The notes under the pieces: generated by a model | Seen by the model: the letters and a program-made list of their open reading frames with translations, nothing else | What the model was told of the DNA's origin: nothing | Databases searched by the model: none | Source: Piper betle | Lineage: Eukaryota; Streptophyta; Magnoliopsida; Piperales; Piperaceae | Reading direction: 5' to 3' | DNA: 64,000 nt | Assembly (NCBI GenBank): GCA_033002965.1 | Contig: JAURVB010012608.1 | Coordinates: forward strand, 310,001 to 374,000 | Part shown: piece by piece, positions 14,890 through 28,531 of the stretch | How positions within the stretch are numbered: the stretch's first letter is position 1 | Layout: each line of letters starts with the position of its first letter | Translations under genes and position numbers: made by a program

Positions 14890-15387
14890 ACTGCTGGTGG
14901 TTGGACGCTATTTTAGTCCATTAAGAACTTGATCACGTTCCTTGATATTCCTCCGAAAAAAACAAGAAAAACGTCAAGAAAACCATGTACACGATGTCAA
15001 TGGTATTGAAGTTAATGTACTGAGAGAATTCATCCAGAATTGCTCCGTATATGTAGTCAAGCATTGAGGAACAGAGTCCTCTGTTGGCGTGGCTAATTTC
15101 ACACCTTTGAAAATTATGGTAGTAAACCAAAAATGCAGCCAGTGTGGCCAACAAACTGCTCACGACCTGCAACAAACACAACCAAAAAGTTGAAACCAAC
15201 TAAAACACTTTTTAAAGATTCCTAACTTAGAGGTGAGAAATTTTAGTGGAGAACAGTATCAACTCCATAGCTTCAAGAGTGTACATTAATCCCATGCATG
15301 CCATATCTTGCGCGGTTTCCCTCCTACAACACGCTCGACATTGTACATTTGTTGCATACAATTTACAGTGCTGGAATTTGCTTACTT

Positions 15388-18300
15388 TTACCTGGGTTTT
15401 ATCTCAGAAAGTGAATAGCCATTACTGTCAGGGTAGGAGGATTCAGAACTATGGGGATCAATACGAGGACCATCACTGTTAGACCCCGTGTCGATGTCAA
15501 CCCCAGCCAGTTGTGCTATGTTTTCCAGTTCTTTAGCTACTTTGCTTATGGTAGGCCTGTCTGCATCTGCAGATTCTTCAACACAGCTCATTGCTAAGTC
15601 CACAAACTTATCAAACCCACCTGGTCTACTAGTTAACCCAAGTACAGGATCTAGCAGTTCATCAAGGCCATAAAGATCCTTCTCCTTGTCCATTTTCGAC
15701 ACCACCCTTGTCACAATATGTATGCCTTGTTCAATTGGCGCCCTGGCCGTGATTATCTCTAACAATAACACTCCAAAGCTATAAACGTCACTCCTTTTTG
15801 ACAACTGATGTGTCATATAGTACTTTGGATCCAAGTAGCCCTGCCACACGGGAAGGTTTTTATCATGCTTGACATGAGTTGCTCCTAATATTGAAACAGT
15901 TACAATATTACTCAAATGACTTACAAGAGTCCCTTTGACTTGAGTAGTGAAGTGGACCTTGTCACTTCGGACAATAGGTTTGGAAAGACCAAAATCTGAA
16001 ACTTTGGCATTTAGATGCTCATCCAGGAGAATGTTACCGGACTTTATATCCCCGTGTATTATGGGTGGATCAGCTAGTTCATGAAGGTAAGCCAGACCAC
16101 TTGCAGCGCCAAGGGCAATTCGAACTCTCGTCTTCCAGTCCAGCTGAATCCCAGACTTACCTGTAAGTATGAAAACCCAGGAACAATATGTATGAGACTT
16201 GCCAGGAGTTAATGTGAGATCTAAATATAAGAACTATGAAGGAAATTCAATGTATCTTCCTTCCACTCTTAATTTCAATGATCTATACACACATATAGCT
16301 TATGTATGCATGTATATTTTCAAGAGTATGAAAATCAGTATGTAATTTTCATATCACACATACCTGATAGGTTATCTTTCAGATTACCATTTGAAATGTA
16401 ATCATAAACAAGAGTATGTTCTCCATTTTCGAAACAAAACCCAACAAGAGTAACAAGATTTTTATGATGAAGCCTTGAGAGCAGCTCAATCTCAGTATTA
16501 AATTCGTGTCTGCCTTGCTTAGACCCTTGTTGAGATCTTTTTATTGCAATTGCTTGTCCACTGGGAAGTACTCCTTTGTAAACCTGTTATCAAGTTCGCG
16601 ATGAGCAATTCAGATGTTAGAATAAATTATTCCTTTTCTTCCTGGAAGGTAAGGCTCATGCTGAAGAATTAATATAACAGTGTGCCGACCTTTCCATAAC
16701 CCCCACGTCCTATTTCACATGCCTCGGAGAAATTGTCAGTGCTTGCCTTTAGAGCATTCAAGGAATACCACCTCGTTTCTTTTAAATGAAGAACAGTACT
16801 AGCACTGAGCTTACTCTGATCCCTTGTTTTTACTGTTAACAAACAATGAACAAGACGTTGAGATCAATTTTAAATGTTGATATACAAGCCAAAAAATCCC
16901 TGTGGAAAGCTAACCAAAATCATTGCTGTATAGCACACCCCTTTCTCTTTTCTCTTTTGTCTAAGTGCATAAAGCCAAATAGTAATAACCACAAGAAGAA
17001 TAATACATCCTCCCACTGTTGCTGCTCCAGCTATTACTCCCTTGTTAACTGATGATCTAAAATTTCCTTCTCCTACACAAAAAGACAGAAATAAACAATT
17101 ACTGAGAACAAAAATTTTCTCATTTCTGCATGCTTGTAATAAGAGGAAAGTGCCATATAAACAACCATCAAGAGCATTGTACGTATCTCCAACAAAAGAG
17201 AAGGGGCCAAACTCCGTTGGAGGGTTGAAATTCTGATTACTGAGTGTCGAATCAATTTTAGAAACTTCTGAGTGGTTGAATACATTCTCAACTCGAAAAA
17301 TTTCCAAATCGATTTTGAGAAAGCCATTTGCACCTATTTTTAGGTTGTCAAGAGCTACTGAATCTACTGAAGGCAGGTTGAGCTTAAATGCTTTCATAAT
17401 ATAGTCTTCCAGAACATGATAGTGCTTTGAGTTATTGAAATCTGAAAAAGAAGGTGATGAAAAAACAATCTTCCGGCATAAGGTATTGAGCATCTACATT
17501 TTGGACTTCGTTTCTGATGTGAAGGGCAGATTATAGATGGACAATTTTCTGTTTTAGTGGTATACGACCGGCCAGATGTCTGCAGCACTTGGCAATAACT
17601 AATCGCTGCTCCAGATCCCTCACAAACCGGATTACCAACCAATCTGAGGAAAAAAATTGTGAAGTTGTTAGATGAGAAACAATAAGAGAAAAAAAGAGAA
17701 AAATATTTAAACTGGAGTTTTTTTTCTTCTATCGTTCTCAACTCCATACATAACTGAGATATATCTTCCATGTATGTATATATAAACCCTCTAAGTCCTC
17801 TATGATAACTATCAATCCTAATTCCATTCTATGTTCTAACCAGACTTGCAAGTTCAAAACACAAATTCAAGCTGGCAATAATAAGAACAACTCAAAAGAA
17901 TTAATCTTAATGAACTTCTATCCCCTATTGAACGTAATTTCATCCTCTTGGGACCATCTTCAAGAGTACGGAACCCGATGGAAAAGAATATTACGGTGCG
18001 TTTCAAAGTACAAATGACGCTATACTAATTTTGTGTGCAATGTACGGTGCATGCATGTATAACTTTCTACAGTTCAGTAGGATTAAGGAGATGGAGAATT
18101 GGGATCCTATCCCTGATCCCGATAATGAAAACATGTTGACCACAACATAGATATATACAATAAAGATAGTTTTATGATAAGCTCTTGTAAAATGTTATGA
18201 AATAATGTGCAAAAACCAATAAAAAATTTGTAGTTATTCTGAAGGGAATAAAATAGACTTTAAAATAATGAAAACTTCAACTATTTTGAAGAAAACCAGA

Positions 18301-21300
18301 ATCCAGAATTATATGATCCATGGTAAGACAGCCAATTTTCTACCTACCTACATTCTTTGTTCGTACCTACGAGTTTTTCTGCCTTACATATGAAGCCCCT
18401 CATATAAATTTAGTCACAAAGAAATATTTCCAAGAGTGATGATAGATATTTATTACACTATATTTATGCCGTTCTCTTCTCCAAATATCAAACAATCAAT
18501 ACAATTGTCTTGAAGATCGATTGTAAGCTGCTGATTACTGAAGTAGATGGTAATGTCTAAAGTTCCATTTATTTGGTTTCTTCGTAGACTCCTGCCAAAA
18601 GATCCATACATCAGCTCTGATATTTGCACCATTCCCTCAAAATATCTAATTGGATGTTTAGAAAAATAATTGTCATTGACAATACCACCAAACTAGCTAG
18701 CACTCACAAAAGCTGCAGTTCTGGCAAGGTTACTAATGCCTGAGGCAGCTGCCCTTGGAGATTTGTAGAGTCCATCTTACTGCGGTAAAATCACAATGTG
18801 CATATTCAACAATTGACGTACAAGCCTCGTAAAAAAGGAAAGCAGATTTTCTATCATTATTAGCATCAGTACAAAACTTACTGAAATTTGGCATATACCA
18901 ATATACCATTTGTAAGTTGTAAAATTCAAAGAACGTATAGGTAATTGTAAAATGCATAATTGCACAAATAAGTCCATTTGGTACTCCATGCAGGGACAAG
19001 GGAGTGAGAGGAGAACCACTAAATAGGCTTGTTGTTTACTTGTAATTTAAAAAGGTGATACATTTTGCATTTTGCTGATAGGTACTAATATCAGTATAGG
19101 GTACATACAGTGATGTTAAAAACTTTAGTGTTGAGAACCAAGAAGGAATCTCTGCCATGTCAAAGCTGTTGTTACTCAAATCCCTGCATACAGAATGATT
19201 ATTCTTCTCAAAGATAAGCATAGTAATAAACAAAGTACCAACAATGCTACAATCACTACCCACAAGTAATTTAGCTTTTGCAATCCAGACAAGTCAGGAA
19301 TTGATCCTGTCAGCTTGTTGTTGGATAAACACCTGAACCAAGAAGAGGGTTGCTCAAAAAGTTGTATATGCACGAATTTTTGATGAAATAAAAAATAGGT
19401 AAAAAGCTAAACTTACAGTTCGGTTACAGCAGTCAGATTATTTAAATTCGATGGAATAGGCCCATGTAATGAGTTCCCGTCGAGGTGCCTACCATAATCA
19501 CGATGAATCAGTGTAAGACACATTGACACGATAATGCCGCACAAAAGATGACGGTTACATGCTGTGTATATGTATATATCCTAACAAGACATCTAAACTT
19601 TTCATAAAACCAAGTGCTGAACGGATGCACCCACTAAATTAGTAGAGTTAAAGTGACCGCATATGATCATCAGCATGTAGGATTGAGACAAAACAAAAAT
19701 AAAATAAAATTGAAGACTGAACTAAAGCTTTCTAGGATAAAAAGATTCAGTGGGAGTCCGCATCGAATGTTATGTTACTCAACAGCTTACACGTTTATGA
19801 GAGTCATGTTTGAGCTAAAATAGGATTACACAGTACAGATTCTCACAGAACTTGTAGACTTTTCATAGCGCCCAACGTTGAAGGAATGCTACCAGTAAGT
19901 TTGTTTCCATCCAAGAGTCTGCAAGGGAACAACACCCCATGGTTTATCCCACGCAAGATAACTAAGTTGATGGATGCGCAGGTAAGCATATTCTAGAAAA
20001 ATTTTGCCAAGAAGTATACAAGTGTAAGAGAGTCATGTTTGAGCTGAACAATTGAGAGGGGATCTGGCCTGTGAGCTGGTTTTGACCCAAATGGCTGCAA
20101 AAGAAATGTGAAATCACATTCCCAAATATAATTCTGCAAAGTGAATATTGTTCCTAGAAACTTTATGAAGATGAAACCATACAAGTGCCTTGTTTTGGTT
20201 AGCAAGTCCAGACCAGGCGTACCACTGGATGAAACTGGGATCTTTCCAGTAAGAGAATTATCAGCTAGATCCAACCAATAAAGATTAGTCAAATCACCAA
20301 TTGATGGGGGTATACTCCCATGGAAATTGTTCGAGTTTAGTGATCTGCAAGTGCCAAAAAATGGTCATGATCATCAAATGAACAGAATAACAAAATCATC
20401 ATCTCATCACATAGATAAGAAGTGATGAGGAAGGGCAAAAACTAGTTGAATAGTCAAAAACAGGAGTTTAGTATACTATTGTTTCACATACAAGAATTCT
20501 AGGCTTTGTAGCAGACCTATCTCATACGGGATAACACCTGATAAATTGCAACCGCCCAGTACCCTAACGAGTAATAGGAAAGCAAAATTCCTCAGCTATG
20601 ATGATATGTGATTGAATCTGGAAGAATTCTGAATAATCAAATAAGCTGTCATAAGTTTTCTTACAAGATTTTCAGCTTGCTCAATTTTCCAATTGACTTC
20701 GGAAGGGGCCCTTCCAGGCCTCTGTTATAAGATAAATTCCTGCAATGAAACAAACATCATAATAATCATGCAGGTGGCTCTAACTTGAGTACAAGCAACT
20801 GACATTCAAACAAAGAAACTCACAACGACTGCAACTCAGAAAGAGCATTAATGCCATCTGTTAGGTTACCCTCCAGCCCAATGTTGGACAGCAAACTAGA
20901 CAAAGAAATTAAAACGAAACATGTTGACAGAAACTCAAAGCCTAACAATTGCAAGGTATCTAAAGAGAATCCTTAACCTAGCTATACTTTCGTATCCTTT
21001 TGTGTGTGTGTGTGTGTCATCATATACAAAACGAGCTACTCAGTATCTGGGTCGAAGGCTCACATGGAGACTATCCGATTCTCTTGACATTTTATTCCCT
21101 CCCACTGATCACCGCAAGGATCTGTACCTTTCCAATTTAGGAGTGTGGCCGACCAATTTTCTTGAGGGAAATTAAAGCAGTAGCTGGACCAACACCATAA
21201 TAAGTAGTAAGTAGAACGAACATAGGCAAATATAAGAGCAGCGCAGTCTCAAAGCTTCAAGAACACATCATTTCTAACAATTAAGATACAAGAAACAGCT

Positions 21301-21447
21301 GATCTCAAACTTTTTTGAGTAAATGATCAAGGGAAAACATTTGAGTTGAAAGTTAAGACGCTTACCATCCATATGATCAGTAACTGCTGTGATAACCGGA
21401 GAACAAAGTAGCAGCAAGGATAGAACTATCACAAATACTTGGGCCAT
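15388..21447 (-). pseudogene. LRR-VIII-1 receptor-like kinase (HPCA1/At5g49770-type), frameshifted, HGD kinase
   Basis: Plasma-membrane leucine-rich-repeat receptor kinase of the subfamily that includes HPCA1. Minus strand in order: signal peptide MAQVFVIVLSLLLLCSPVI (21447); N-cap WKGTDPCGDQWEGIKC (about 21110); LRR exons near 20860, 20710, 20530, 20280 (NLYWLDLADNSLTGKIPVSS), 20070, 19880, 19465, 19300, 19150, 18740 and 18560; NPVCEGSG linker (17610); C-terminal ectodomain with SFSDFNNSKHYHVLEDYIMK (17430); TM VIAGAATVGGCIILLVVITI (about 17000). Kinase: GRGGYGKV (16700), [20 protein letters not shown] (16570), HGDIKSGNILLDE (16050), SDFGLSKP (15990), YLDPKYYMT and RSDVYSFGVLLLEIITAR (15830), stop at 15388-15390. 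Two frameshifts are visible: one T short in KKIW-SAT (about 21155) and one T short before SSPSFSDF (run at 17460-17465). The canonical HRD is HGD. Either a young pseudogene or two homopolymer errors; the kinase exons are otherwise open. Confidence 0.85.
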
Positions 21448-22462
21448 GGATGCCAGAGCTCCTTTTTTTCTTCTCCAGCAGATGCAGATCATGGATTAAA
21501 AGTCCTTCCTCTAGTGACTGATTATGGAATTTTCTTGAACTACATCTGAAATTTTTCCATCCATGGAATTTCAAGAGTCAAATACTTACCAAGTCTCGCT
21601 CACAGCCCCTAATTGATTATGGATTAACCAGTCTTGTTAAAAAGTTTTAATTTCGAAGAGCATAATGCTTGCTTGTTTCTTATTTTTATGGCAAACGAAA
21701 ACCAGCTGATCTTAAATTTGTTTTTTTATCTTATAATTGTTTTTTATAAAAAAAGAGACCTCGATTGTTCTTGACTGGGCTTGCACTTCTCTTCGTCTTG
21801 AGAATAGTTTCACATTTAAAATGGATGGACATGAGTCTCACGTAAGATGTAAAATCAACATGAGTCATGACCTTTCAAATGGGCAAGACCGTTTCAGACC
21901 AGCTAAATCATAACTTCCCAAATGATATTCTTTATTTGGTGCCTTGATGTTATCCTATCACCTGGACTTGCTAAGCTTATAAACTATGCAACATGGAACC
22001 TGCGAGATGTGGTAATCCACTGTTTCTTCAGCCTTTTTATTAGCACCTTTTGATATATTGGCGTGTCATTAATGTGTCAAACCATTCCAAAGTTACAGAG
22101 GACGTAAATGTCCAGCAGGAATTTATGATAGAGGAAAGGAACAAATAACATTGCATGCAAAAAAATAAAGTACATATAATGGGACCGGGCAATGAGAAAT
22201 AGAATTTTAGAACCGTTTTACACTAGCGTTCGAGTCTTTCTTTTTCACTCTACAATGCAACAGAATCCTTTCTGGGATCATCTGTGGAGTATTCAATGAA
22301 TCTTTTTCAATGATTGTATTTGGAGAATCTTAAAACTCAGTTCTGAAAAGAGTGTAGCAGCATAACGCAGCCACATCCCACTGTGAATGCAAAATGTCTA
22401 GAAAAGCTTACAAGTGATATGCAAGATGGTCGGAGGGAAGAAGTACAAGCGTGGTGGCACTT

Positions 22463-23680
22463 TCACTTGGGTTCTACCTCAGATAGCGAGTAGACAGCAC
22501 CACTATAATCAACCGAAGCTGCAAAGTCGTGAGGATGCTGCCAGAGTCATCCTTGCTCAACACATCATAACTATTTCATATGATTTTTTTCATTTATATT
22601 ATTTTCATACCAACCACACCTAAAAATACTTATCTTCAATTACTGGCACTCATCAACCATATATTTATCTAACTCATTTGATGTGAGAACAAAAAAGTAC
22701 ATACAACAACATCAATTGCATTCAATCCATTTTGGTCGTAAAATCAGAGTATAAAGGAAACTGTAAGACAAATAACTGAGACATATATTATTAATTTAAT
22801 ACCCTACTTACACAAACAGACACAAGGAGCAGTGACTACAATTAACTTACAAGTAATTTAATTGATTCATTCCTGTCGGAATTGGGCCTGTCAACTTCTT
22901 GTTGGATAAATGCCTGAAACAAGGAGAATAATAAAATAAGGGAAACAAATAAATCTTAAAAGCATTAAATGTAAGTCAAGAATAGAGCTCACAGTTTGAA
23001 AACACTTGCAAGATTGTCGAGGTTTGAAGGGACAGAACCACTTAATAACTTCCTATTAAGGCGTCTGAATCAAAACAGAATTTAGTTTGTCATAGCTCGT
23101 ATTTATTACAAACATTACCTCACAAAAAAAACAGAAAATAAGAAGATATTCTCACAAAACTTCTAGACTTTCACTGAGCCAAATGTAGAAGGAATGTTAC
23201 CAGTAAGTTTGTTTCCATAGATCACCCATGGATTATCTCACGTAAGAAAACTCAGTTAAGAATGAATGAAGAAAATTTTGACATAAGCCTATGGCGGATG
23301 CGCAAATGAGCAAATTCTAAATTGATCTTGCTGAGAAACATACACTTGCATGAAAGTCATTTTTGAGCTCAACAATTGGGGGAGATCTGGCCTGTGAACT
23401 GTTTTTTACCAAAATGGCTGCAAAAAAATGTGATAAATCACGTTGCTTAATGTTACTTTGAAAAGTTTTTTTGTTCTTAGTAACTTTACTGACATGGGAC
23501 AGAACAAGTGCTTCGTGTTGGTGAGCAAGTCAAGACCAGGGGTACAACTAGATGAAACAGGAATTTCTCCAGTAAGAGAACCGTTGGCTAGATCCAGCCA
23601 AGAAAGATTTTTCAAATTACCAATTGTGGCAGGTATTGTTCCGCTGAAGTAATTTGAGTTAAGAGATCTGTACATGGCCA
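22463..23680 (-). pseudogene. Second, gutted LRR-VIII-1 receptor kinase copy (LRR fragments joined to a kinase tail)
   Basis: A decayed tandem neighbour of the upstream receptor kinase. The last coding piece, VDYSGAVYSLSEVEPK and stop (22463-22510), matches the extreme C-terminus of the family (the intact-looking neighbour ends NGYSLSEIKPR). Directly beyond it lie ectodomain repeats: SNKKLTGPIPTGMN (about 22890), SGSVPSNLDNLASVFKL (about 23020), a GNKLTGNIPSTFGSVK-like piece (about 23195) and NLSWLDLANGSLTGEIPVSS with TPGLDLLTNTKHL (23510-23670). The transmembrane segment and nearly all of the kinase domain are missing between 22520 and 22850, as are the first exons. It cannot encode a receptor. 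Confidence 0.8.
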
Positions 23681-26072
23681 AAAAGATACAACTCTTTACA
23701 TAAAACAAAAGTTGATGACATTGTGATCGGCTCACATGAAATTTAGTTTGTATAAAATTTGTAAAAAATTCCAACATTTAAATTTTCATTGTTGAAGCTG
23801 CAAATTGAACATTTAAATTAAACTATTCTAGGCCATTTTGCGTCATAAAACTTACAAGTATCGAAGGTTTTGCAGAAAAGTTAGGTAGGGAAATTGATCC
23901 TCACAATCAAAGAAAACACTAAAACAAGACTACCCCTGATTAGCATGGTCCAGAAATAAAGAGAACTACATGCTGAAAAGGACATGAACTGCTTATAAAC
24001 TCATCCTCAAATCCTCACAATCCTTCAGACCATCAAAACCGAAAATCTACTTCCTTCAAGTCAACTGATTCCTCAACCCGATTCATAAGCCACCTCGTGA
24101 ATTACAGAGAGTTAAATGAATACAAATTTTAACTGGCCGCTACTGAATTTGAAATGCACATCACAATAGCTACTTGTTTTCTGTTTCATCATGCATATGC
24201 TAAATGATACCAACTACCAGACACATTAACAACGAAATTGTTAGAGCAGGCTAAGGTATTATTTGACATTAAGTTCGCTTTCAACCGTTGAAGAACGAGA
24301 GCAAAAACTAAAAATGCAGGTTCCTCCTCCTCCCCCCCAAACATCTATTGCATGACAAATCTAGTACAATAGAATAGATAGTTGCAATGTGAGGAACATC
24401 AAGTATGAAGTTGACTATTACCAAGTCAAGCTAAGATGATGGCAGGATTCACAAATTTGATATAAATGAACGCATAAAGGAAAAATCACCCGCAAACATC
24501 AGACAACAAATAAACGCATAATAAACTCCCACCAGCCGAATATGACATCACCCTAAAAACAAATAAGCAAGCAATATAAGTTATTGGAGCTAGAAACTAA
24601 ACTTTAACAAAAGATAAGTCAGTTGACAGCCAAAACAAATAAAAAAAAGTATTATCAAAAGTAATTATCTGCTAGCACAGGCCACGAGTAAACTACAAAC
24701 AACCTTGGACAACTATGGTTGAAGTTTGAACTCGTCCACTCCATTACGTATGGACATGAGAAGGAAGGTGACATAGGCACCACTAGCCAAGAGCTAGTGA
24801 TCATCCGACTCCTTCATGTTACAATGGGTAGTCCTCAGACGTTGCCGCCAAATCTCCCACCACAACTCAGAAAGCGGAGGGACAGGGAAGCTAGACCGAG
24901 GGTGGAGAAGGTGGGAGGCTGTGGGATTGAGGTAGGGAGATGGCAGCAACTTTATGGACGGCCTCAGCTCCTTCGACTCCACACCTGATGTGATCGAAGG
25001 ACCCATTCCCAAACGCCCGACTTCGAAAGACGAAGATCCGCGAACTAGGAAAGTTTTTAGCCACGCCAAACTCCCAACACCCTATTAACGCCAAAATTAA
25101 AGCTTTTTTTAATTTTCCTCGTGGCTAAATATTAGATGCAAAAATAAGATGTGTGGCTGAAAATTAGTGGCAATAGCATTTACCCAAGTTATAGATTATT
25201 AAAAAAACATTTTCCCACCGTACCAGCTTTTATTTATTATTAAAAAGATAACTAAAAGTCGTTCCCTAATAAAAATAAAAGGTTTGGCTAATAAAAATAT
25301 AACAAAAGAAATCAAAATTTTTTCTCATTTATTTAGGATTTAGTTTTTAATTCAAATTTAATTGCAATTTATTTTTATAATAATATTTTATTATAGTCTA
25401 TCACATTATTAAATAATAATTTATCCCTATAAAAATAAAGTCAATTTTAGAAACTTTTGATTGTCACCTCGCCTAGGGATTGCTAGAGAGCGTCAGGGAA
25501 GGTGTTAGTGAAAGGTGTAAATATCATGTTATAGTTAAAAAATTTTAGAGTTTGATATATTTAGAACCGATAAGTAAATCAAGGACAAAACTTCGTTCTA
25601 CTGAAAATGCAAGAGAGCTATATATTAATTGAAGATGTTAGTTATATTATTCATAATTGATAAATAAAACATGATATATACACCTTTTACAAATGTTTTT
25701 AAAAAGTAATTTAATTTTCTTTTGTCAAATATATAATGTTTTTAAAAAGTAATTTAATTTTTATGTCAATTACCCAGAAAAATATTATAAGGGAGCGTGA
25801 TGTGTTGATTAAATTTAAGTAAACTATGAACTTAGGATTGAATTAGTTTGCTCAATTTTAAATTGTTATAAAAGGGAGCTTGTGCCAAGGCGTGTTATAA
25901 TAGACTCAAATCGGTTCAATGTTTGCTTGAGTTTATTAAAGCTTTGCCTATATAAGCAACTACTTTATCCGATTAATAAAAATTGAAATGTCCATTCATG
26001 ATCAAATTCACATAATAGGATCTTCACATGGCCATCGAACACTCATAATCTGATAATCTCTTATTTGAGTTG
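23681..26072. other. AT-rich intergenic region before the duplicated unit
   Basis: About 2.4 kb without a recognisable gene. A weak further LRR scrap may extend to about 23880, where a TCGAAGGTTTTGCAG-like exon border remains. A GC-richer patch at 24830-25060 has open frames on both strands but no conserved motif. The rest is A/T-rich. Confidence 0.5.
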
Positions 26073-26557
26073 TTATGAAATTAATAGTATATCTTAATCC
26101 ATATTTTTATTATTAAGCTTCGTATGTACCCAGTGTACCGCATTAGTTTTTGGCTAATTACATTATAACATGAATAATTTTGGGTCCACTATTAAACCTT
26201 TTCATTAGTCAAGTCCCCTTTGTAATAAGCAAGATATATATACATATATGCTTTTAATGAGTACAGTAATTTATAGAAACATAATCAAATATCATCGTTT
26301 TTCCAAATTATATAATTAGCAATCATGAATTGTAATATATAAAATTATTACAATTAATTTCACAAATACCATTTATTAATTATAAAATATATTTTTATTC
26401 CAAGGCAACTATCATTGAATTGAATGTTGGATATGATATTAGCAGATTAAATTAATCTTGTAACATTATTAACTAATAATGAGGGTTGATACTTGAGTTT
26501 ACGAGAGGCCGGTTTAAGACCAACTTTTTATTATATAAAATAGAGAAAACCTAAACC

Positions 26558-28531
26558 ATGATCGACGCCGACCAGCCACCGCCGGCGGACGCTGCCCAAC
26601 CGCCGGCGTCCTGGGAAACACCTTCCTCACCTAATCCACGCATCCAGGTATTCCGAACTTGATCCAGGGAATAAAGATCTTATCGAATTCCAACTTCTTT
26701 TTTTGTGTGTGGTAATTTTCATGTTCGAAAGTTGCCCCTTTCCGGCGCTACGAAATTTGTGGTTGTCCTATGTTTCTAAGTCCATGAAACCTTGTACAAG
26801 ATCCGAAACCTTGAAAATTTTTTTATTTTTTTTGTTTTTAATTTTTTGGGAACAGGGATTTGATAGGCGATGGCAGCTCCATTCAAACGAATTGCCCGAG
26901 ATTTGGATGCTGAGCGCCACCGTTTTATGGTGAGTGAGTATGGCATCATGCTGCTGCTGCTGCTGCTGAGTGGTGACTGTTTGTTTTATTGAAGTAGCTT
27001 GTTAAGCTTCGATGTGTCTGTTTTTTCAACTTGTTTGTGTGAAATAGCTATTTGTTGAATTTGGCTATTTTTCAACTTGTTTGTGCAAAAATAAACAGTG
27101 TTCGGTAATGTTTTGTTTGATACCACTCGGTTATCCTCTTTAGTAGTTTCTTTATTTATCGCTTAATTTTGTTTCGAATTTGTTCCCCATTGCTTTGCAG
27201 TCGTCTAGCATTAAAGATATGTACCAAAGGCCTAAGCGAGTAGAGTCTGCGGTTCAGGAAGACGCCGACAATGAGGAATTGGACATAAGGAAATTGCTCA
27301 AGGACGTTCATAATTTTGGTAGGAATCCAACAACATCGGAATGTTTCTGTCAATTTTTTTTCTTTAGAGATGCCATGCCTTGCCGGTACAAAAATAGCTT
27401 CTTTAAATTATGGTGACACCTGACAAGCAGACAAGGCATACAAGTTAGGGCAATACTTTGATAGAAGTGTGGGAGGGTTCTGCAATTCATTATTTTTATC
27501 AGTTAGAAATTAGATGTGTTGTTCTATTCGTGCTTTTCATAAAATGATATTGCCATCCTGCAAAACATGATTGCTCTGCAAACTGATTGTCTATTCTGTC
27601 TCAAATTTGTCACTTGTATTTTGAGATTGACACAGCCGGATAGTTTCTTGTTAACTTTATGGAAAGTGTGGTGAAACATGTGGATTTTTTTCCTCCAAAT
27701 ACTTGTGCAAAATCTGAGTTTACACATTAGGTTCAAGGATTGACAGTCTTGAAAGATTTCTCATTCAATGTGGAAAGATGAAATATCTTGGAGAGGATGT
27801 TGCCCAGGATCGTTTCACATTTTATAGTAATATGATCATCAGTTTAGTATCTTATTGCACATCAAAGTTGAAGTATTATTCCATGTTATGCATGATTTAA
27901 ATTTTCATTCTCACCACATGTTGTGTGAATCAACACTTTCGCTCCTGGAAAGTTTTATCAATGCAGTTAAGTCTTTTTTTTTAATTGACAACATTTTTGA
28001 TCTTGTTCAATTGTTTTAGGTTCATCACATATGAGCTGGAAAGAGAGAAAAAAGATTGAGGATAAAAATGTTCTTTCTTTGGGTGGGAAGGTAAGGTTAT
28101 CTCTTGATTTTATCACCTGCTGTGAAGTCCTTGAGATTACTATCTTATTATATTAAACATTTTTAAGTTCTTGTTCATTTTAACAGCCTTCAAAGAAGAA
28201 AAAAGTCCCACTTAACATCGCAAAGGCCACCATGAAAAATCGCAAGCACAAAGAGCAGAAATTGCTGCAGGAGGTTGGCAGTTTATATTTGGCTGGCCAT
28301 ATTTTCTTACTACCCCTTTGCAATTGACCTTATGTCCCCCTGTTTGTGTGCTTTCAGGGTTTTATTTTGGATAAGTTTGTAAAGCTTGGCGGTGGAAGAA
28401 ATGATAAATTGGAGAAGCGCAAACCAGTGGGAAGAGTACTCAAATCATCGGAGGGTCATTTTAGGAACGGAATATTGGATGTTAAGCACTTGTTGCGACC
28501 CGCTTCATCATCCAGAGGGAGAATAATGTAG
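26558..28531 (+). CDS. DUF4602 / C1orf131-like nucleolar protein, unit A copy, about 200 aa, basic tail lost
   Basis: Probable ribosome-biogenesis (small-subunit processome-associated) protein, judged by similarity to DUF4602/C1orf131. Exons: 26558-26647 (MIDADQPPPADAAQPP...), 26867-26929 (MAAPFKRIARDLDAERHRFM), 27201-27318 (IKDMYQRPKRVES... KDVHNFG), 28020-28090 (SSHMSWKERKKIEDKN), 28187-28273 (KKKKVPLNIAKATMKNRKHK) and 28358-28531 (SEGHFRNGILDVKHLLRPAS). Splicing exon 1 to 26867 uses the AG of GATAG; if not used, translation would begin at the ATG at 26870. One base is missing near 28520 relative to unit B, so the frame ends at TAG 28529-28531 and the lysine-rich tail (GKGKKGKKGRKSKKGVRKKH in unit B) is lost. 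The rest is open. Loss of the tail may affect nucleolar targeting (inference). Confidence 0.75.

Larger units (their letters stand above)
12723..14933. other. Intergenic region with two small tandem duplications, no gene recognised
   Basis: No protein family is recognised in this 2.2-kb stretch. It contains a 53-bp tandem duplication (13968-14073), a 97-bp tandem duplication (14697-14889) and a short CAG/CAA-rich patch near 14585-14610. The open frames at 12895 and 13995 show no conserved motifs. Confidence 0.55.

Noticed and set aside
24719..25094. Open frames in a GC-richer patch on both strands
   Set aside because: No conserved residues, no splice context and none repeated elsewhere.
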